Below, piece after piece: positions 1 through 12,372 of a stretch of DNA of 64,000 nt. Origin of the DNA: Aralia elata (lineage: Eukaryota; Streptophyta; Magnoliopsida; Apiales; Araliaceae); assembly GCA_034770075.1 (NCBI GenBank), contig CM068382.1, positions 84,598,643 to 84,662,642 on the forward strand, in the 5' to 3' direction. A program made the position numbers and the translations under genes. The notes below the pieces were generated by a model. The model had not been told where the DNA came from. It saw only the letters and a list, made by a program, of their open reading frames with translations, and did no database searches. The first letter of the stretch is position 1. Each line of letters starts with the position of its first letter.

Positions 1-174
1 CAAATTGTAACCCGAGCGAGGCAAGGGTTAGTTTTCAAAATAATTTTAAAAACATTTTTTTTGTACTCCATTCTATTAAGTTACTATCAAATATTAAAAT
101 TTTAGAGGTATTTTTATTAGTCCTATAGGCTATATATAATTGTTGTATTTTTGCAAAAATTGCAAGACCCAAAA
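1..174 (+). repeat. tandem array unit, partial
   Basis: Non-coding array sequence. It matches the blocks at 8240-8400, 24180-24320, 44840-44990, 52415-52560 and 63495-63650 (gcgaggc motif, then ctataggctatatataat, then a tgcaagacc block). It breaks at 174, where a foreign insert begins. No gene seen. Confidence 0.75.
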
Positions 175-842
175 GGATGACAATTTAAATCGAATTCGAT
201 CTGAAACCGGTCGAATTGCACAACCGGTTTTTATCCATACCGTTGGCTTTGTCGGTTTGGTTTTGGTATAAAATTTTTTAAATAAGGACTAGTGCATTGC
301 GGTTTTGATATTTGCCTTTGAACCGCCGGTGCACCGTACATCTTATCGCTTCTTGAACTGACGGTGCACCGGTCTTTGAACCGCTCTATATATACTTGTT
401 TTTTAAAACTATATATCTATATTTCATAGTATTATATATAATCATAGAGTTACTCAAACATATATATTTGTTATTTTTTACTTTTGCATATCAAAAATTT
501 ATTTATGAATATTTTATATATAGTTGATATATATTAAAACTACATTTATATTAAATTATCACAATGTTATCTTAATTTTAATTGAACATATATTCTTATA
601 TTACTTAAATGCTAATATCATAGGTGGTGGAAAAATATTAAACTAATTTAATACAAAATTAAGTCAAAAATATTATTAATTTTTGACCGGTGCACGTCGG
701 TGCGGTTCAAAACATAAACTGGTCGGTGTGGTTTTGGTATAAAAAAATCTTGAACCGATACAGTTCCGTTTCAAGATTTTTTAAGATCAGTACAGTTCCA
801 AATCTTTGAAAAACCAGAACTGCACCGCACTATTACCATCCC
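175..842. mobile_element. non-autonomous hAT-like insert (candidate)
   Basis: The array is interrupted between 'gcaagaccc' and 'ccaaaaactcaaaaat'; the uninterrupted form is visible near 24330. The insert starts GGATGACAAT and ends ATTACCATCCC, so its ends are imperfect inverted repeats. The flanking acccaaaa/taccaaaa could be a decayed 8-bp duplication. The interior carries degenerate direct and inverted blocks of the type ggtgcggttcaaa and accggtgcacc. No coding capacity. The hAT assignment is inferred from end sequence and possible 8-bp duplication only. Confidence 0.5.
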
Positions 843-1606
843 TACCAAAAACTCAAAAATATTAAAATAATTTTAAAAAAAAATGAAAAATTCATATTAA
901 TTCTTTTTTTGGCATTCCATCATACACATACTAAGTATCACCCCAAGTCATCAGACAATGCCAAATTAGTTGTACGAAAAGAAATTAAGGAGAGTGAAGA
1001 AGTATGTATATCTTTTATCCATTTGTATAATATTTTTGTGTATAATATGTTGCTGAGCACTACTGAATATATGTAGATTTTTTTGGTAGCGAATATGTAT
1101 AAATAGTGTAGAGAAAAATATGCACTTACATAAATTTGAAAATGTGAATGATTTTATATCTTGTATTTAATCTATATTATTAAAGTTGTGAAGGTATATA
1201 TTAATAAAGTTGAAAGATGTTACTTTTGGGTTTTGTTACCTAATAAGAAAAGGGAAAGGAAGAGAAAGAATACAGTGGTGAGAGAGGAAGTGAATGTACT
1301 GAAAAATGAAAGTTCAATAAATAATTCATTAATATAAGTTTAATTAATAATAATTTATTAATTTATTTTGAATCAATTCATTTGAGTCAACTCAATCAAA
1401 CTAAATTAACTTAATTCAATTGAAAATTAGATAGTCTCTTGGCTTATTATATATATAAGTTATCGATAGGAAAAAATGATGTTGATTTAATCTAAAAGCT
1501 TAAAAAAAAAGTTTCAATAATGATTCTCGTTATGTATGTATTGCAAAAGTGTTTTGCCGAATTATAATTGTAACATACATTAATACATGAGATTAGATAG
1601 AATTAT
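843..1606 (+). repeat. tandem array unit, continuation
   Basis: Continues the array after the insert and matches 24820-25570 and 55746-56365. Landmarks are the 'taagtatcacccc' block, the 'gaatatatgtagat' region that is a (TA)n run in other copies, and 'gattagataga' just before the solo LTR. No gene seen. Confidence 0.75.
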
Positions 1607-4600
1607 TGTGACACCCCCAAATTCAGGTACCAATACCTCGAATTTGGTGCTCACGATAAAATACATCCACACACCTCTAAACAACATAAATCAACTAATG
1701 CGGAATAAAATAAACATATGTTGTTCATTACAAAAGGTTCACTACGGTCCCAAGGTCTATAACCTTAAATAAATACATCGCAGAATACATTAATAATACA
1801 AAACTATTCCACGATTACATAACGGGATAGTACATATAACTATTCCTTAAGCTTTCCTTTGCCTTTGTCCGCTTTGGAACTCCCCGGCTTAGCTGCAATA
1901 GGTTCATGATATAGCAAGAGTGAGCAACTACTTTGCTCAGCAAGTTTAAAAACAAGAATGAAGATATATCATGAATGAATAAGAATAATAGCTGCATAGA
2001 TCAACAATTTATGAACGTTGATGAAATAGCTGAAATGACATAATCAAAGTCCAAATGAAACAATGAATAATGATTATTTACTGCTAAGTGGTCCAACCGA
2101 CCATGAACTTTTGGCCAAAGAGTCAATTATTCAACTAACTCTTTTAAAACCTGGCCCCGTCAGTTGTACTCGAGGGGATCAGCCTCTTGTACACCATGTA
2201 TATGCATAACATTTAACTCTGACTGCATCGTATAACCGACACATTATAATCCCCTAATAAGGGTTGCTCTCTCAGTCTAAGAATCCGCACCGACAATCGG
2301 TTTGGATAGCTTTTAAAATAATAACCTGTACATGTCTAGCCGAAACAATTGGCGTAGACTATTCCCTTAAACAGTTCATAAATGAAGAATTTATGTTTCA
2401 CCGCCCAACAACATATTTCGAATGCAAATGCACAATGTGCGAATATCAATAATTATCCTTAATGCGGAGTAATCAACAACAATTAAACCGCTAACCGTAA
2501 TTGAAATATGATAACTCGAGTTGAGTTAGGAAACGTGCAATAATATAGAATGATTGCTCAATAAATGAATAAACTCGCACATTAAATGAAAGCTGTGCGA
2601 TTGAGAAAAACCTGCCCAATATTAAATTGAGTTAGGGTGAAGAAAACTTGCCGGATGCGCTGCTACAATATTATAACACACGCTCCTTAATATCCTACAC
2701 AATTAAGTACATGTTTACATAACAATTAGTCACATTCCAAATAATGGTTCAAAACGGACGCTGCATCATTAAAACACATTGATTGCCACTACGACTACCC
2801 AGTCGGGGGTCTCGCTCCCCGGTGAGCGAGCGGCTGCCCCCTGGAAACCAAGCCTAAATTGCAATTAGATTATACAATTTCCGCCTTAAGACAATACTAA
2901 TTTGGTTGACATTTAATAAATAATTAAGCATTTAGGGCTTAACAAGATATGCTTAGTTAACCTGTCTAATCCTTTAATCCAAGGAAAAATATAAGTGTTG
3001 GACCCTGCTGAAATGGGCTCATTAGCTCCGACCCGATCCGACCCGGTCTGTCTAACCCAACCTGGCCCAAACACGGAGCTGGCGCTGCAGCGCCGAGCTC
3101 ATGCACTGGGCCTCACGCTGCGGCGCGAGTCCCGTGTCTTCTCCATGACCGGGCTTCACGCTGCGGCGTGAGCCTTAAAGCTTGGGCCTCACGCTGCGGC
3201 GCGAGTCCCAGTTTTTCCCCACTTGCCCCTCGCTGCAGCGTGAGCTGCAGGGCATATGGGTGGCGCTGCGGCGCCATTCTGCAGTAGCCGGATTCTGGGT
3301 TTGTTTCCAGAACGCGACTCCGACCTCCGGTCACTCCAACCTCCATAACTCCTTCAATACACAAGCAAATTGGTCCATTCCGGACTCTATGGACTCCTAA
3401 CTCATGGGGCTACAACATATCAAAAATGCAGAGCTACCTATTAACATTAACATGGTCAAATCCTAAGCCAAAGTGTAAAGTTGATACTCTGTTCTTCGAG
3501 TTCCTGACATGTTTTACAAAAATCATTACTACGAACTCGTTTTAACTCCTTTTTGGTCCATTCCAACTGGGTTAGCTTCGTAACCCATTGAACTACAACA
3601 CCATAGCAACAAATAAAATTAACAAACCCAAAATCATAGCTCTACAGTCCTCTAAAAAGTCCGAATGTCCAAGTTCATGTCCAAAGTCCATTGTTCTTGC
3701 TCCATTAAGCCAAGGTAAGGATTTCTTGCGTTTTTGTTCCACTTTGATGTTATTAATGGCTTACATAGTCTCTTAACAATATTTACAAACAATCACAACA
3801 AACAAAAACACCAAGAATCGCCAAAAATCCGACCCACAAGCTTAAGAGCTTAAAACTAAGAAAAACTTGAAAAACTTGGCAAGGAATCGAATGGAAAGGA
3901 TTTGGTTGATTGTTTACCTCTGTAAATCCTTCCTAGATGTTAAGAAGCTCGGCTAGGCTTTGTTTTGGGGGTTCTCCTTGCTTGGTTCCTCCACCCGTGC
4001 CTTCTTCTTCTTCCTCCTTTCTTTTCCGGCGAGTTCTTCCTCTTCCGGCGACTTTTCCGGCGACTTCTTTCTCTTCCTTCTTTGCAGCTCTCTCTCTCTT
4101 TCTCTCTCTCACTATCAGCTGATGGGAATGGGAGGAGTGTGGAGTGCAAGAGAGAATGAATGATTGAATGGAATGGGAGAGTGGAGGAGTGAATTAAGGA
4201 GAAAATGGGTTTGGTGCTCAAGGTTGGCCAATTTTCAAAGGCTTGCCGGCAATGCTCTCCCCAAGCTCTCATTTGATTGGTTGAAAGTGGTTTGGTGGTT
4301 CCCACTTGAAGCAATAAGCCAAATTAAATACCAGAAAATACCAAAATTATATCCGAAAACTCTCACTTTTGTACCAAAACTGGTAAATAACTCTACCCAA
4401 AATTAAAATGGGTATTACCATAAATATTAGGATGGGTAAAAATAATTATTATGGGATTTATCCATTTATTCGGAACACCCATATAACACATTTCGGATAC
4501 GGATAAAATCACGTATCAGCTCAAATAAAATTTCCGACACTTGGAAAAATTATTCGTACGCATACACGTATTTATGAAATTTATGAAAGTTGAAAAAAAA

Positions 4601-4852
4601 ACACAAAAATATCTGGCATGAATAGTGCCTCGGGAAACGTGCCCCGTGAATAGTGATTTAGCGACGCTACGCGAAATCAATTATTCACTTAAACAAAACT
4701 GTAACACGTAAAATTTCATGCATCCACATAATCCAGGTTGTCACGCAACCCTTAAACACGTAACACAAATATAATATTAATAAAAGATAAAATATTCATT
4801 AATATTCAAAAATTCGAATTACAAGGAAATTTCAGAATTCCCGGTCGTTACA
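1607..4852 (-). mobile_element. solo LTR, Ty3/gypsy chromovirus family
   Basis: A 3246-bp sequence starts TGTGACACCCCC and ends GGTCGTTACA. These are the reverse complements of the ends of the LTRs at 26507-29764 and 35743-38998. A perfect 5-bp direct repeat, ATTAT, flanks it (1602-1606 and 4853-4857). No PBS, internal region or second LTR is present, so this is a solo LTR left by LTR-LTR recombination. The empty target is seen in sister units near 25570 and 56365. It shares a GC-rich cassette type with the solo LTR at 19562-22780. Confidence 0.92.
3020..3340 (-). repeat. GC-rich hairpin cassette in LTR
   Basis: Inside an AT-rich LTR this block is strongly GC-rich. It is built of near-palindromes such as ctcacgctgcggcgcgag (3113), cacgctgcggcgtgag (3155) and gcgctgcagcgcc. 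The repeats recur about every 35-75 bp. The same position in other LTRs holds different GC-rich repeats, while the flank (minus strand 'agttatggaggttggagtga') is conserved. Confidence 0.75.
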
Positions 4853-5031
4853 ATTATTAGGTTGACTTACGATAGTAGATTTACGACTTATAGTTATTCA
4901 CATAATTGGTTACAAGAAAATCGACACATAAAGTCGCAAGATATTTCATTTTTCAATTATTAATATGTGATTCATAATCATGAATTTCATGCAACTCCAA
5001 CAAAAAAATCGATGCATAAAATTACAAGATA

Positions 5032-5433
5032 CTCCATCCATTCCTATTTATTTGACATTTTAGAGAGCAAATTTTATTCCTATTTATTTGACTCTTGTAG
5101 ATTTCTAGGAGATATTGATTATATTATTTCCTAAATTACCCCTAAACATTTAATACTCTCCTTAATGCTCTCCTATTTTTCCAATGCTATTTTTCTCTCT
5201 TTTATTATCTTAACCGTATAATCTCTTTTTCTCTTTTATAATTCCTATATTTTCTCTATTCTCTAACAATATATGTCTCTCATCTTTATCACCTATAATT
5301 TAGTTTTTCATTTATATATGTAAAGGTGTTTTTGACAATACATAATAATTTTTGTACAGTAATTATAAGAGTTTTAATTTCCTTACTAGCTGTGTAAAGC
5401 TCTAAAACATCAAATAATTAATAACGGATGGAG
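5032..5433 (+). mobile_element. Stowaway-type MITE
   Basis: A 402-bp AT-rich element with inverted ends CTCCATCC...GGATGGAG and TA on both sides (5030-5031, 5434-5435). The subterminal TTTATTTGACATTTTAGA is mirrored at the other end as tctaaaacatcaaataat. The empty site is visible near 25745 and 56535, where 'acaagatgtatcattttc' is continuous. Non-coding; it would depend on a Tc1/mariner transposase supplied elsewhere. Confidence 0.82.
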
Positions 5434-5541
5434 TATATCATTTTCTCATTACTATTATGTCATTCATAGTCATTAATTTCACGAAAAAAATAATTGGACG
5501 CTAATACGATTTAAATGGGCTCAAATAATTAAAAAATTTAC

Positions 5542-5603
5542 TCGCAGCCGGGATTTGTACCCGGATTCATAATACCAAGAGAATTGCCCAAGTGCTACTG
5601 CGA
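5542..5603 (-). pseudogene. tRNA-like pseudogene (T-arm and acceptor)
   Basis: On the minus strand it begins TCGCAGTAGCAC and ends with a T-arm CCGGGTACAAATCCCGG and CTGCGA, pairing with the 5' TCGCAG. The T-loop carries TAC instead of TTC, and there is no proper D-arm. A decayed tRNA-derived sequence, not a working gene; isotype not assigned. Confidence 0.55.
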
Positions 5604-7204
5604 ACTCTGCTATGTATTCCAACTGATTACTATATAAACAAGTATTCGATAACTGTAGGTTATCAGACAAATTTCTCTACTTCCCCTCCTCCCCCATTCC
5701 ATGTGAATGCACTAATCTAAACTTTATCTGTACTAGTGGCCAAAAAAAAAAAAACTTTTAAATTAGTTATTAAAATTTTAAATATAAAAAGTTTTGAAGT
5801 GGAAGGAATTAACCCCTTCTTGTTTGTAAGTTCTCTTCTGGGAGGAAGGGAAGAGACGGAAAGGAAAAGTTCTTTTCAAAAAAAGTTTTAGGAATTTTTT
5901 TTCTTTTTCGTCCATTTCCTTCTCTCCAAAACAAAACTCACAAACATGAGAAAAAGTCCTCCTATGTATTACGATAAATTTACGCCGAATTACAATTGCA
6001 AAACTTATCAATACATGAAATTGGTACGAATTATAGGAGAGTCTCATTTATTACACATTCCTCAAAAAAAGATAGCACTAATACTTATTCACATAATTAA
6101 AAACTAAAAAGTCAATTTAAATATTCGCAATATATATCATTTTTCAATGAGAAATTATGAGAGAATATACAAGAGTGAAGGTTACATTTGACAGAGGAGT
6201 TGTTGAATCGATAACTTCCAAGATAGTGGGTTGCATGAGTAATTTAATTTATTTTTTACCTATTTTTTCTCCCCAATTAACCATAGTAATAACCGCATGA
6301 TTTATTTTTTTCTCTCCTTATCTCTGAAGTGAGAATATATTACACCATTTGTAATCGTCAGGATTGCTCCCGCTTTATAAAGTAGAGTAATAAAGTCGGA
6401 GAAAAATGTAGCAGTTAATTTAGTGTTAAAAATATTGTGCAACCTTTTTTGTTTTTAAATTTACTTTTTAAGAAATAGAAACAGTTATTTTAAAAACTCA
6501 AAAATTTCCCTTTTCCCTCTCCCATTATGTTATCAATTTTTATTTTTCTCACACAGTAGTTCTGCTCTTACTCTTCCCCTGACGACATTCCCTTTTACTA
6601 TTTGTACCTATATATTGTGCTTTAGTTTTTACTCCATTTTTGGGAGATGAAGTGAAAGAACAGCTGCCTCTGCGCAGGGTGACTAAGGGTGGTAGAGGTG
6701 TACGAAGATCGGAATTAGTTCATAATTTTTATTACATTTTGTGGATATGGCTTATGTAGGCCTTTGTAATTATATAATATAGCCATTTTTTCAAAAGTTA
6801 TTTAAATGTTTTATTAATTGCATACGCGCGCTAGTGTGTGCAAGAAATACTAATCACTTATTTTATAAAGACATTTCTTCTGCAAGTTTTTATGTTGAAT
6901 ATAAAATTAATTTCACCGCCATAAAAAAGTGTGGTAAATAATTATTAAGAAATTATGATAAGCTAAGTATTGCTGATAATATCTATTTTATCAAAGGAGA
7001 GTAGTGAAAATAATTGCTCTTGAAATTGTATCACATTTAATTTCCTTTTCTCTCGCACTCTTTATTCTTAAAATTTTTCTCATATTTTTTTCATTTATAC
7101 TTTATAAAATTTATATTTTTTTGATTGTATATAGAGTGTGTACCACAAATATTAGTGGTAAATAATAATGCCACACCAACTTCCTGTTTGGGAGTTGTAA
7201 TTTG

Positions 7205-7440
7205 GAAAGACCATGTCCATATCTGTATCTGCATCTGAAAATATCTATTTACAAATACGAATATGTATATATCTGTATCCGTATCTACTTTAGACGGATA
7301 CGAATATGAATAATATTCGTTTTGGTATAAATATGGATAATATCCGTTTTGACGTAGATAATAGATACGGATACGAATTTTTAGAAATATTTTAAACTCC
7401 ATTTATAGCCCTTTTAAAAAGAGGGTAAGTTTTTCTTTTA
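7205..7440. repeat. degenerate GGATA/TATCC-rich insert
   Basis: Relative to the array near 41850 and 51000, about 240 bp is added between the 'gggagttg' block and 'accg...cgtctttataaaacc'. It is full of TATCTGTATC, GGATACG and ATATGGATA variants on both strands. The ends could not be fixed; perhaps a small non-autonomous transposon. Confidence 0.4.
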
Positions 7441-9359
7441 AAGAGAGAGAGAGGAAGAGAAACCGACTCCTGCCGTCTTTATAAAACCATCTCCCAAAAT
7501 AGTTGAAGATTTAAGAGAAATATAGGTTATGTGTCTATAAATGATCAAAATATTTATCTCTTATATATTATCTTTCCTAGACTCCCATACAGGAAGAGAG
7601 AAAGCTATTGTACTTTTCTTTCCTTCTCTTTTCTCGCCTTATCCCCCTTCCTCTCCATTTATTTCCATTAAAAATTCCCCTAAGCAGCCCAATTAAGCGT
7701 TTTTGCATCAAGTCGTTGTAAGCTGTGCTACATGAACTCCTATAAAATTCAGAAATACTTGTGTGAACACGACATGATTATATGTGCACAGTAGCCAGTA
7801 GGCATACTCGTGTCATGTCATTTTAAGAATCTTTTTATAGGTTGTCGAGTCTATGTACGTAACATACCTTTTAAGTCCTACTTCCTCTCCTTCGTTCTAA
7901 ATTGCAAAATTTTCTCTGGATGGGTAGTGGCTGTGTAGGTTTTTATTTGATGTCCTACATATTCTAGGTTGATAGTTAAATCCTTTTTGGCAGCTTTGCT
8001 GGGGTGGTTAGTTTTTCTCCCAGCTGGATTTTGATGGATAATCATATAAATTTAAATTATAAATTTTGCAATTTAGATTCAGTTTATGTCGGTTTTCTTT
8101 TAACTTGCACCATTAGTTTTTTGCAAAATTAGACACATTTTTTTTAGAATTATCATGACATGAAAATGCCTTTTAAATTAGATCTGATTTATCCGTTTAG
8201 CGTGATCAGATGAAACACTTGCTTTTCTATGGTCACAAGTTTGCAACATGTGCGAGGCATGGATTAGTTTTTAAAATAGTTTTTAGTATCCCATCTATTA
8301 AGTCTATCAAATATTAAAATTTTAGAAAGATTTTTATTAATCCTATAGGTTATATATATATATAATAGCTGCATTTTTCAAAAATACAAGACCTGAACTC
8401 AAAAATATTAAAAAAAGAAGTGAGAAATTCTTCTCTCTCTATCTCTCTCTCTCTCTCTTGTTTTTGAGATAAAACACAAAACACTTCATTTCTAAATAAA
8501 CAACATATACAACATCAGTACTTACTATTACAAGCAGACACCAAGCCTCAACATGAACCTGCTAAACAAGATGCAAAAGCTAGCCCCACCTTAAAGCATT
8601 GTTGCGGCACTATTTTCTGAGCTTTTGCAGCTTAAAGAGCTAAACCTCGAGCATTATTCAAGTGTTTCTTATCCACATATCCTATCAAAAGTTGGTGGAG
8701 ATCCTGACGCATATTACACATATCATACAATATAGGAGCAATTTTCGGACACATGTTCACATCACCTACTAACTGCGTGCACGATCAAATTAGTAGCTGA
8801 AAGTCCAATAATAATCTAGAAGAGGGGTTGAATAGATTATTACAGTTTAAAAAATTATCTTAGGCCTTTTTGAATTTTTAGTAAATTGATTTGTAGTGTT
8901 AGAAATTAATATGCAATATAATAAAAAAATTCAATCACACAATGCACAGAGATTTGTCTGGTTCACAACATACATCTCGGGTATGTTGCTACGTCCAGTC
9001 TCAAGCTCCTCTCAAGGACTTGAGATCCTATTACTCCCAGTAATAAATACTCATTCAATAAACGAAGAAGCCTTTACAAAGTTTTATAAACAACTTTCCA
9101 ACTAAACACAACTAACTATCTTGGACAGCAAGCTCTCAGCTCCTTCCTCAAGCTTAGTTGCACCTTTCCTTTGAGTTCAGTTCTACTTTATGATCTGGTC
9201 TTGAAACGACAGTCTCTTTCTCACCTCACAAGTACACTAGAGACCCAACTACCAGCTGACCTCTCTAAGACTCTGGTCTTGGTTAAAGAATTACTCGTCT
9301 TTCTCATGATAGGTACATAAAATAAATTAACTCTACTCTTTTCCCTTTTTACAAATAAT

Positions 9360-9900
9360 TTGATAGAATTTTGGTTCTAAAGTAAGCAGATACAATTCAG
9401 TACAAATATATAAAAGTTTAAATAACTTTTATATTTAAAGCTTCTCAAATAAGCAGATAACAGTTAAAGAGCAGATATGTTTATAAAAGTTCAAAGGCTT
9501 TTATACAGAGTAAATATACTTCTTTGTAAGTAGATGTTTAATTAATGCTCAGTAATAAGAAGTGCTTCTAAATAAGCAAGTGTATAACTTTAAGCTTGAT
9601 TTAAATGTGCTTCTGTGTAAGCAGATATATAACTTTTGTTCAGATTTATAAAGATTAAATTTTCTTTATAAATAAAGAATGTGTTTCTATGAAAAACAGA
9701 TTTAACTTTGATTTCAGGTATAAAAGTTTAAATAACTTTTATAGTGACTTATATGCTTCTTTCTAAGCAGATAAATTCACTGAAGTTAGTGATATAAAAG
9801 TTTAAATAACTTTTATATTATGCAACAAGTATTTTTATAATAAATAAATTTAAGTTCCAATACTTGCAAAGTCAGATATTAAGTATAATAAATTAAACAG
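9360..9900. repeat. hairpin-forming sub-repeats in copia LTR
   Basis: Several copies of 'taaaagtttaaataactttta', a near-perfect inverted repeat (near 9410, 9720, 9785). Between them are 'cttct..aagcagata' motifs spaced roughly 60-70 bp. Non-coding. Confidence 0.6.
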
Positions 9901-9999
9901 ATAAAAGATACTTGATATAAATAAACTTGTTAAACTCGAAAATATATATAATAATATATTTTATCTATCCTGTGAATATTAAATAAGGTCACATGGAAT

Positions 10000-10345
10000 T
10001 TCGGAGTACTCGTTCAGCTGATTCCTTCACTTAAGAAGAATATCTCCGATTCAGTCCCGATTAGTCAACAAATGACCAAATTTAAAGTTTCACTATGTAA
10101 TATTTATATAAAATATTTTCGATAGATCACTTAGAACGTTGTTACAACTCGTTCGGCTGATTACCTCACTTAAGAGGAATATCTGCGCTATAGTGTTGAT
10201 GTCTAAGTAACGATCTATTTTACGATATTTATATAAATAAATTATGTCTATAAAGAGCCAAGTGAAATTTCTGAGCACTCTTTCGGCTGATTCCTTCACT
10301 TAAGAAGAATATCTCTGATTCAATCTCGATTAATCAACATATGGC
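10000..10345. repeat. three ~135-bp direct repeats in copia LTR
   Basis: The block 'ctcgttcagctgattcctt' then 'cacttaagaagaatatct' starts near 10008, 10148 and 10279. It is followed each time by a diverged 'gattagtcaac' or equivalent tail. Likely LTR-internal tandem repeats; function unknown. Confidence 0.7.
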
Positions 10346-10828
10346 TTTTTATTGATATGAATAGATGAAATATAGATATATATAAATGTGTATAACAATT
10401 TATATTTGAATATCTATTATAAGCAAATATGAAATAATAACGATACAACAAATTAAAAACTTATCTCAAATAATTTGACCAATTTTTCTCTTCTTCAAGA
10501 ATTCTGAACTTTTTAGTAGAAGAGAACTTAAAGCTTTTTGGAGAGAGATTATGTAGGCAAGGAGAGAGTAAGTTTTTCTTATCTTTTAAATTGGTAAAAT
10601 GAAAGTGAAGAAAAACTTTCCTATTTATAGGAAATGCAAACTTGTAATTTAAAAATTAATTTTGAAATCGATGGCCTGTATTGCTTTGAATTAAAACGAA
10701 TGGTTCGAATGATTTAAGCAAGCATCACACGGATGGAGGCAAAGAAGAAGACTTCGCAGACAACTTCAACAAATTTGGCCCATATATAACATTTGTAATA
10801 ATAAGTACATGGCTTATTAATTTTCAAA

Positions 10829-11022
10829 GGGTCCTCTTAACATGTGCTCCAAGGGCACATGCTAAACACACGGTTCAAGAGAATATTCTCTTGAACTATG
10901 TACATATTCTCTTATTTTTTGCATTTGCACAAAGTTCAAGGGAATATACACACAGTTTAAGAGAATATTCTCTTGAACCGTGTGCTTAGCATGTGCTCTT
11001 AGGGCACATGTTAAGAAATTCC
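10829..11022. mobile_element. Mutator-like fold-back MITE
   Basis: A 194-bp element flanked by a perfect 9-bp duplication, ATTTTCAAA (10820-10828 and 11023-11031). Its ends are inverted: GGGTCCTCTTAACATGTGC on the left, GGAATTTCTTAACATGTGC as reverse complement on the right. The inverted arms extend inward over most of the element and include ttcaagagaatattctcttg twice. The 9-bp duplication and G-start ends point to a non-autonomous Mutator-like element nested in the copia LTR. Confidence 0.8.
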
Positions 11023-11561
11023 ATTTTCAAATACCAAACATGCATTGACACAAAGGCTAAAAGCCTTTCATATTTCACGGGTCCCACAATTTTAACATCA
11101 ATCCAAGCCTAACGGTAGAAACAAGGCTTCAAAAGGCTTTGCAAGTTTTAATCAATTTAATCACATGGGCCCACAGAAATTAATACTTTCCAAAGCTCCC
11201 ATTTTAGCTTTTATTTTCGGATAAAGGAAGGAAGACAAACTAATGTCCTTTGTTAAAAATAATTTATATATATCATATATTATTTTGAAAAAACGTTTTA
11301 GTGAAGAAAAATCATTTAAGGTATAGAGATTCTCCTTGCCTTAGGAAATGTTGCTTTGTGAATTAATCTCTTTAACACTTGATATTAAATTATCAAGGTT
11401 AAGAAATTATTAATTCAATTTAGGATGAAAAATATTTTTGGTCAAAATAAATCGGATAATTAAAAACATTTATAACACTTAAAACCTATGGAGAGGATTC
11501 CATCCTATTTACTAATTTTATTGTTATCATCAAAATATTTTGAAAAGTTGGAGACCCATCA

Positions 11562-11576
11562 ATCTCCCCCTTTTTG
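11562..11576 (-). other. polypurine tract of the copia element
   Basis: The plus strand reads aatctccccctttttg; the minus strand is therefore CAAAAAGGGGGAGATT, immediately 5' of the LTR start TGATGGG. This is the usual place and form of a Ty1/copia PPT. Confidence 0.7.
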
Positions 11577-12141
11577 ATGATGACAATAAACAAAAATATT
11601 TTCTATTAGGACTCCCCCTCAATTTATGAAACTCCCCCTCAGATTAAGAACATTTTTCAAAATCATTTTAAAATTTTGAAAAATTTATAACAATAGTTGA
11701 TATGGCAGTTACAACAGTTATATCCATCATAGCAGTAATATTATATTCATCATATGGTATTTATGTATCATCACATTCATTACTGTTAATGGCATCATCA
11801 GTAATATACTGTTCTGCATCATCAGTATACATTGTCTTGTCTAACATCATCAGTATATACCGTCCTGTTTCATCAGTATATACTGTCCTCCCTTGTCAAT
11901 TTTTTTTTTGAAAAACTAATTAGCTTTATATGGCAATATTATCCTGTATATAACAACAATATATAATAGCAATATATTTCTTTTCTCCCCCTTTGTCATC
12001 ATAAAAAATTGGGGGAAAGAAAGCCTTACAAGATTATAATTCTTCAACTGAACATTTTGCAAAGTTAAAGTAATAATACCTGCATAGTTAGTGTAGTTAG
12101 TATGTTATTAATTACAGTAATCCCCAAATAGTTAGTGAGAA
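11577..12141 (-). mobile_element. remnant of copia internal region
   Basis: AT-rich sequence upstream (minus strand) of the PPT, with recurring 'catcagtatatac' phrases (11780-11890) and a second 'ccccctttgtcatcat' block (11986). This resembles the untranslated stretch between pol and the PPT in SIRE-like elements. No pol domain remains. It ends in a (TA)n run. Confidence 0.5.
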
Positions 12142-12144
12142 GTA

Positions 12145-12175
<31 letters not shown>

Positions 12176-12181
12176 CACACG
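12142..12181. repeat. (TA)n microsatellite
   Basis: Mostly uninterrupted TA dinucleotides ending in acacac. Confidence 0.85.
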
Positions 12182-12186
12182 AAAAT

Positions 12187-12354
12187 CTTCTCCAATGGAC
12201 CGGTTCGTCGTGAACCGGTCTATAGCGACGGTTTTAACCGTCGCTAAATGTATAGGCGACGAATTATTTATATATAAACCGTCGCGATAGTATTTAGTGA
12301 CGGTAAAAACCGTCGCTATAGACCGATTCGTGACAAACCGGTTCGTTTGAGAAG
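12187..12354. mobile_element. 168-bp fold-back (hairpin) element
   Basis: Starts CTTCTCCAATGGACCGGTTC and ends with the imperfect inverse (gaaccggtttg... as reverse complement, closing GAGAAG). The arms pair over about 60 bp and contain tatagcgacgg/ccgtcgctata. The centre holds further gcgacg/cgtcgc pairs. No clear target duplication. A MITE-type hairpin; superfamily not assigned. Confidence 0.65.
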
Positions 12355-12372
12355 CTTACTCTATATATAATT

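Larger units (their letters stand above)
4853..8797 (+). repeat. tandem array, units 1-2
   Basis: Array sequence resumes exactly after the ATTAT target duplication. It contains a Stowaway-type element (5032-5433), one tRNA-like block (5542-5603), the 'aagagtgaaggttacat' block (6174), the 'acgcgctagtgtgtgc' block (6825) and a second anchor near 8240. It ends with a decayed exon-like fragment (about 8652-8790, minus) before the copia LTR. The complete MITE-like block of later units (as at 43625-44092) is absent here: 'cagcccaattaagcg' runs straight on near 7685. No intact gene. Confidence 0.7.
8798..11561 (-). mobile_element. 3' LTR of a Ty1/copia (SIRE-like) element
   Basis: A 2764-bp block starts TGAAAGTCC and ends CCCATCA. 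Read on the minus strand it begins TGATGGGTCTCC directly after a polypurine tract, as a 3' LTR should. It interrupts the array after 'gatcaaattagtagc'. The interior has two families of sub-repeats (9360-9900 and 10000-10345) and a nested Mutator-like MITE (10829-11022). The family is inferred from the PPT context (a GAGGGGGAG run and a tract like those of SIRE/Maximus elements), not from coding sequence. No second LTR and no target duplication: the array on the other side resumes in a different phase. Confidence 0.7.

Noticed and set aside
3937..4314. Several overlapping Ser/Leu/Phe- or Arg/Glu-rich ORFs
   Set aside because: They arise from the pyrimidine/purine tract of the LTR, in multiple frames and on both strands; same for 21868-22413, 27050-27347 and 36276-36573.
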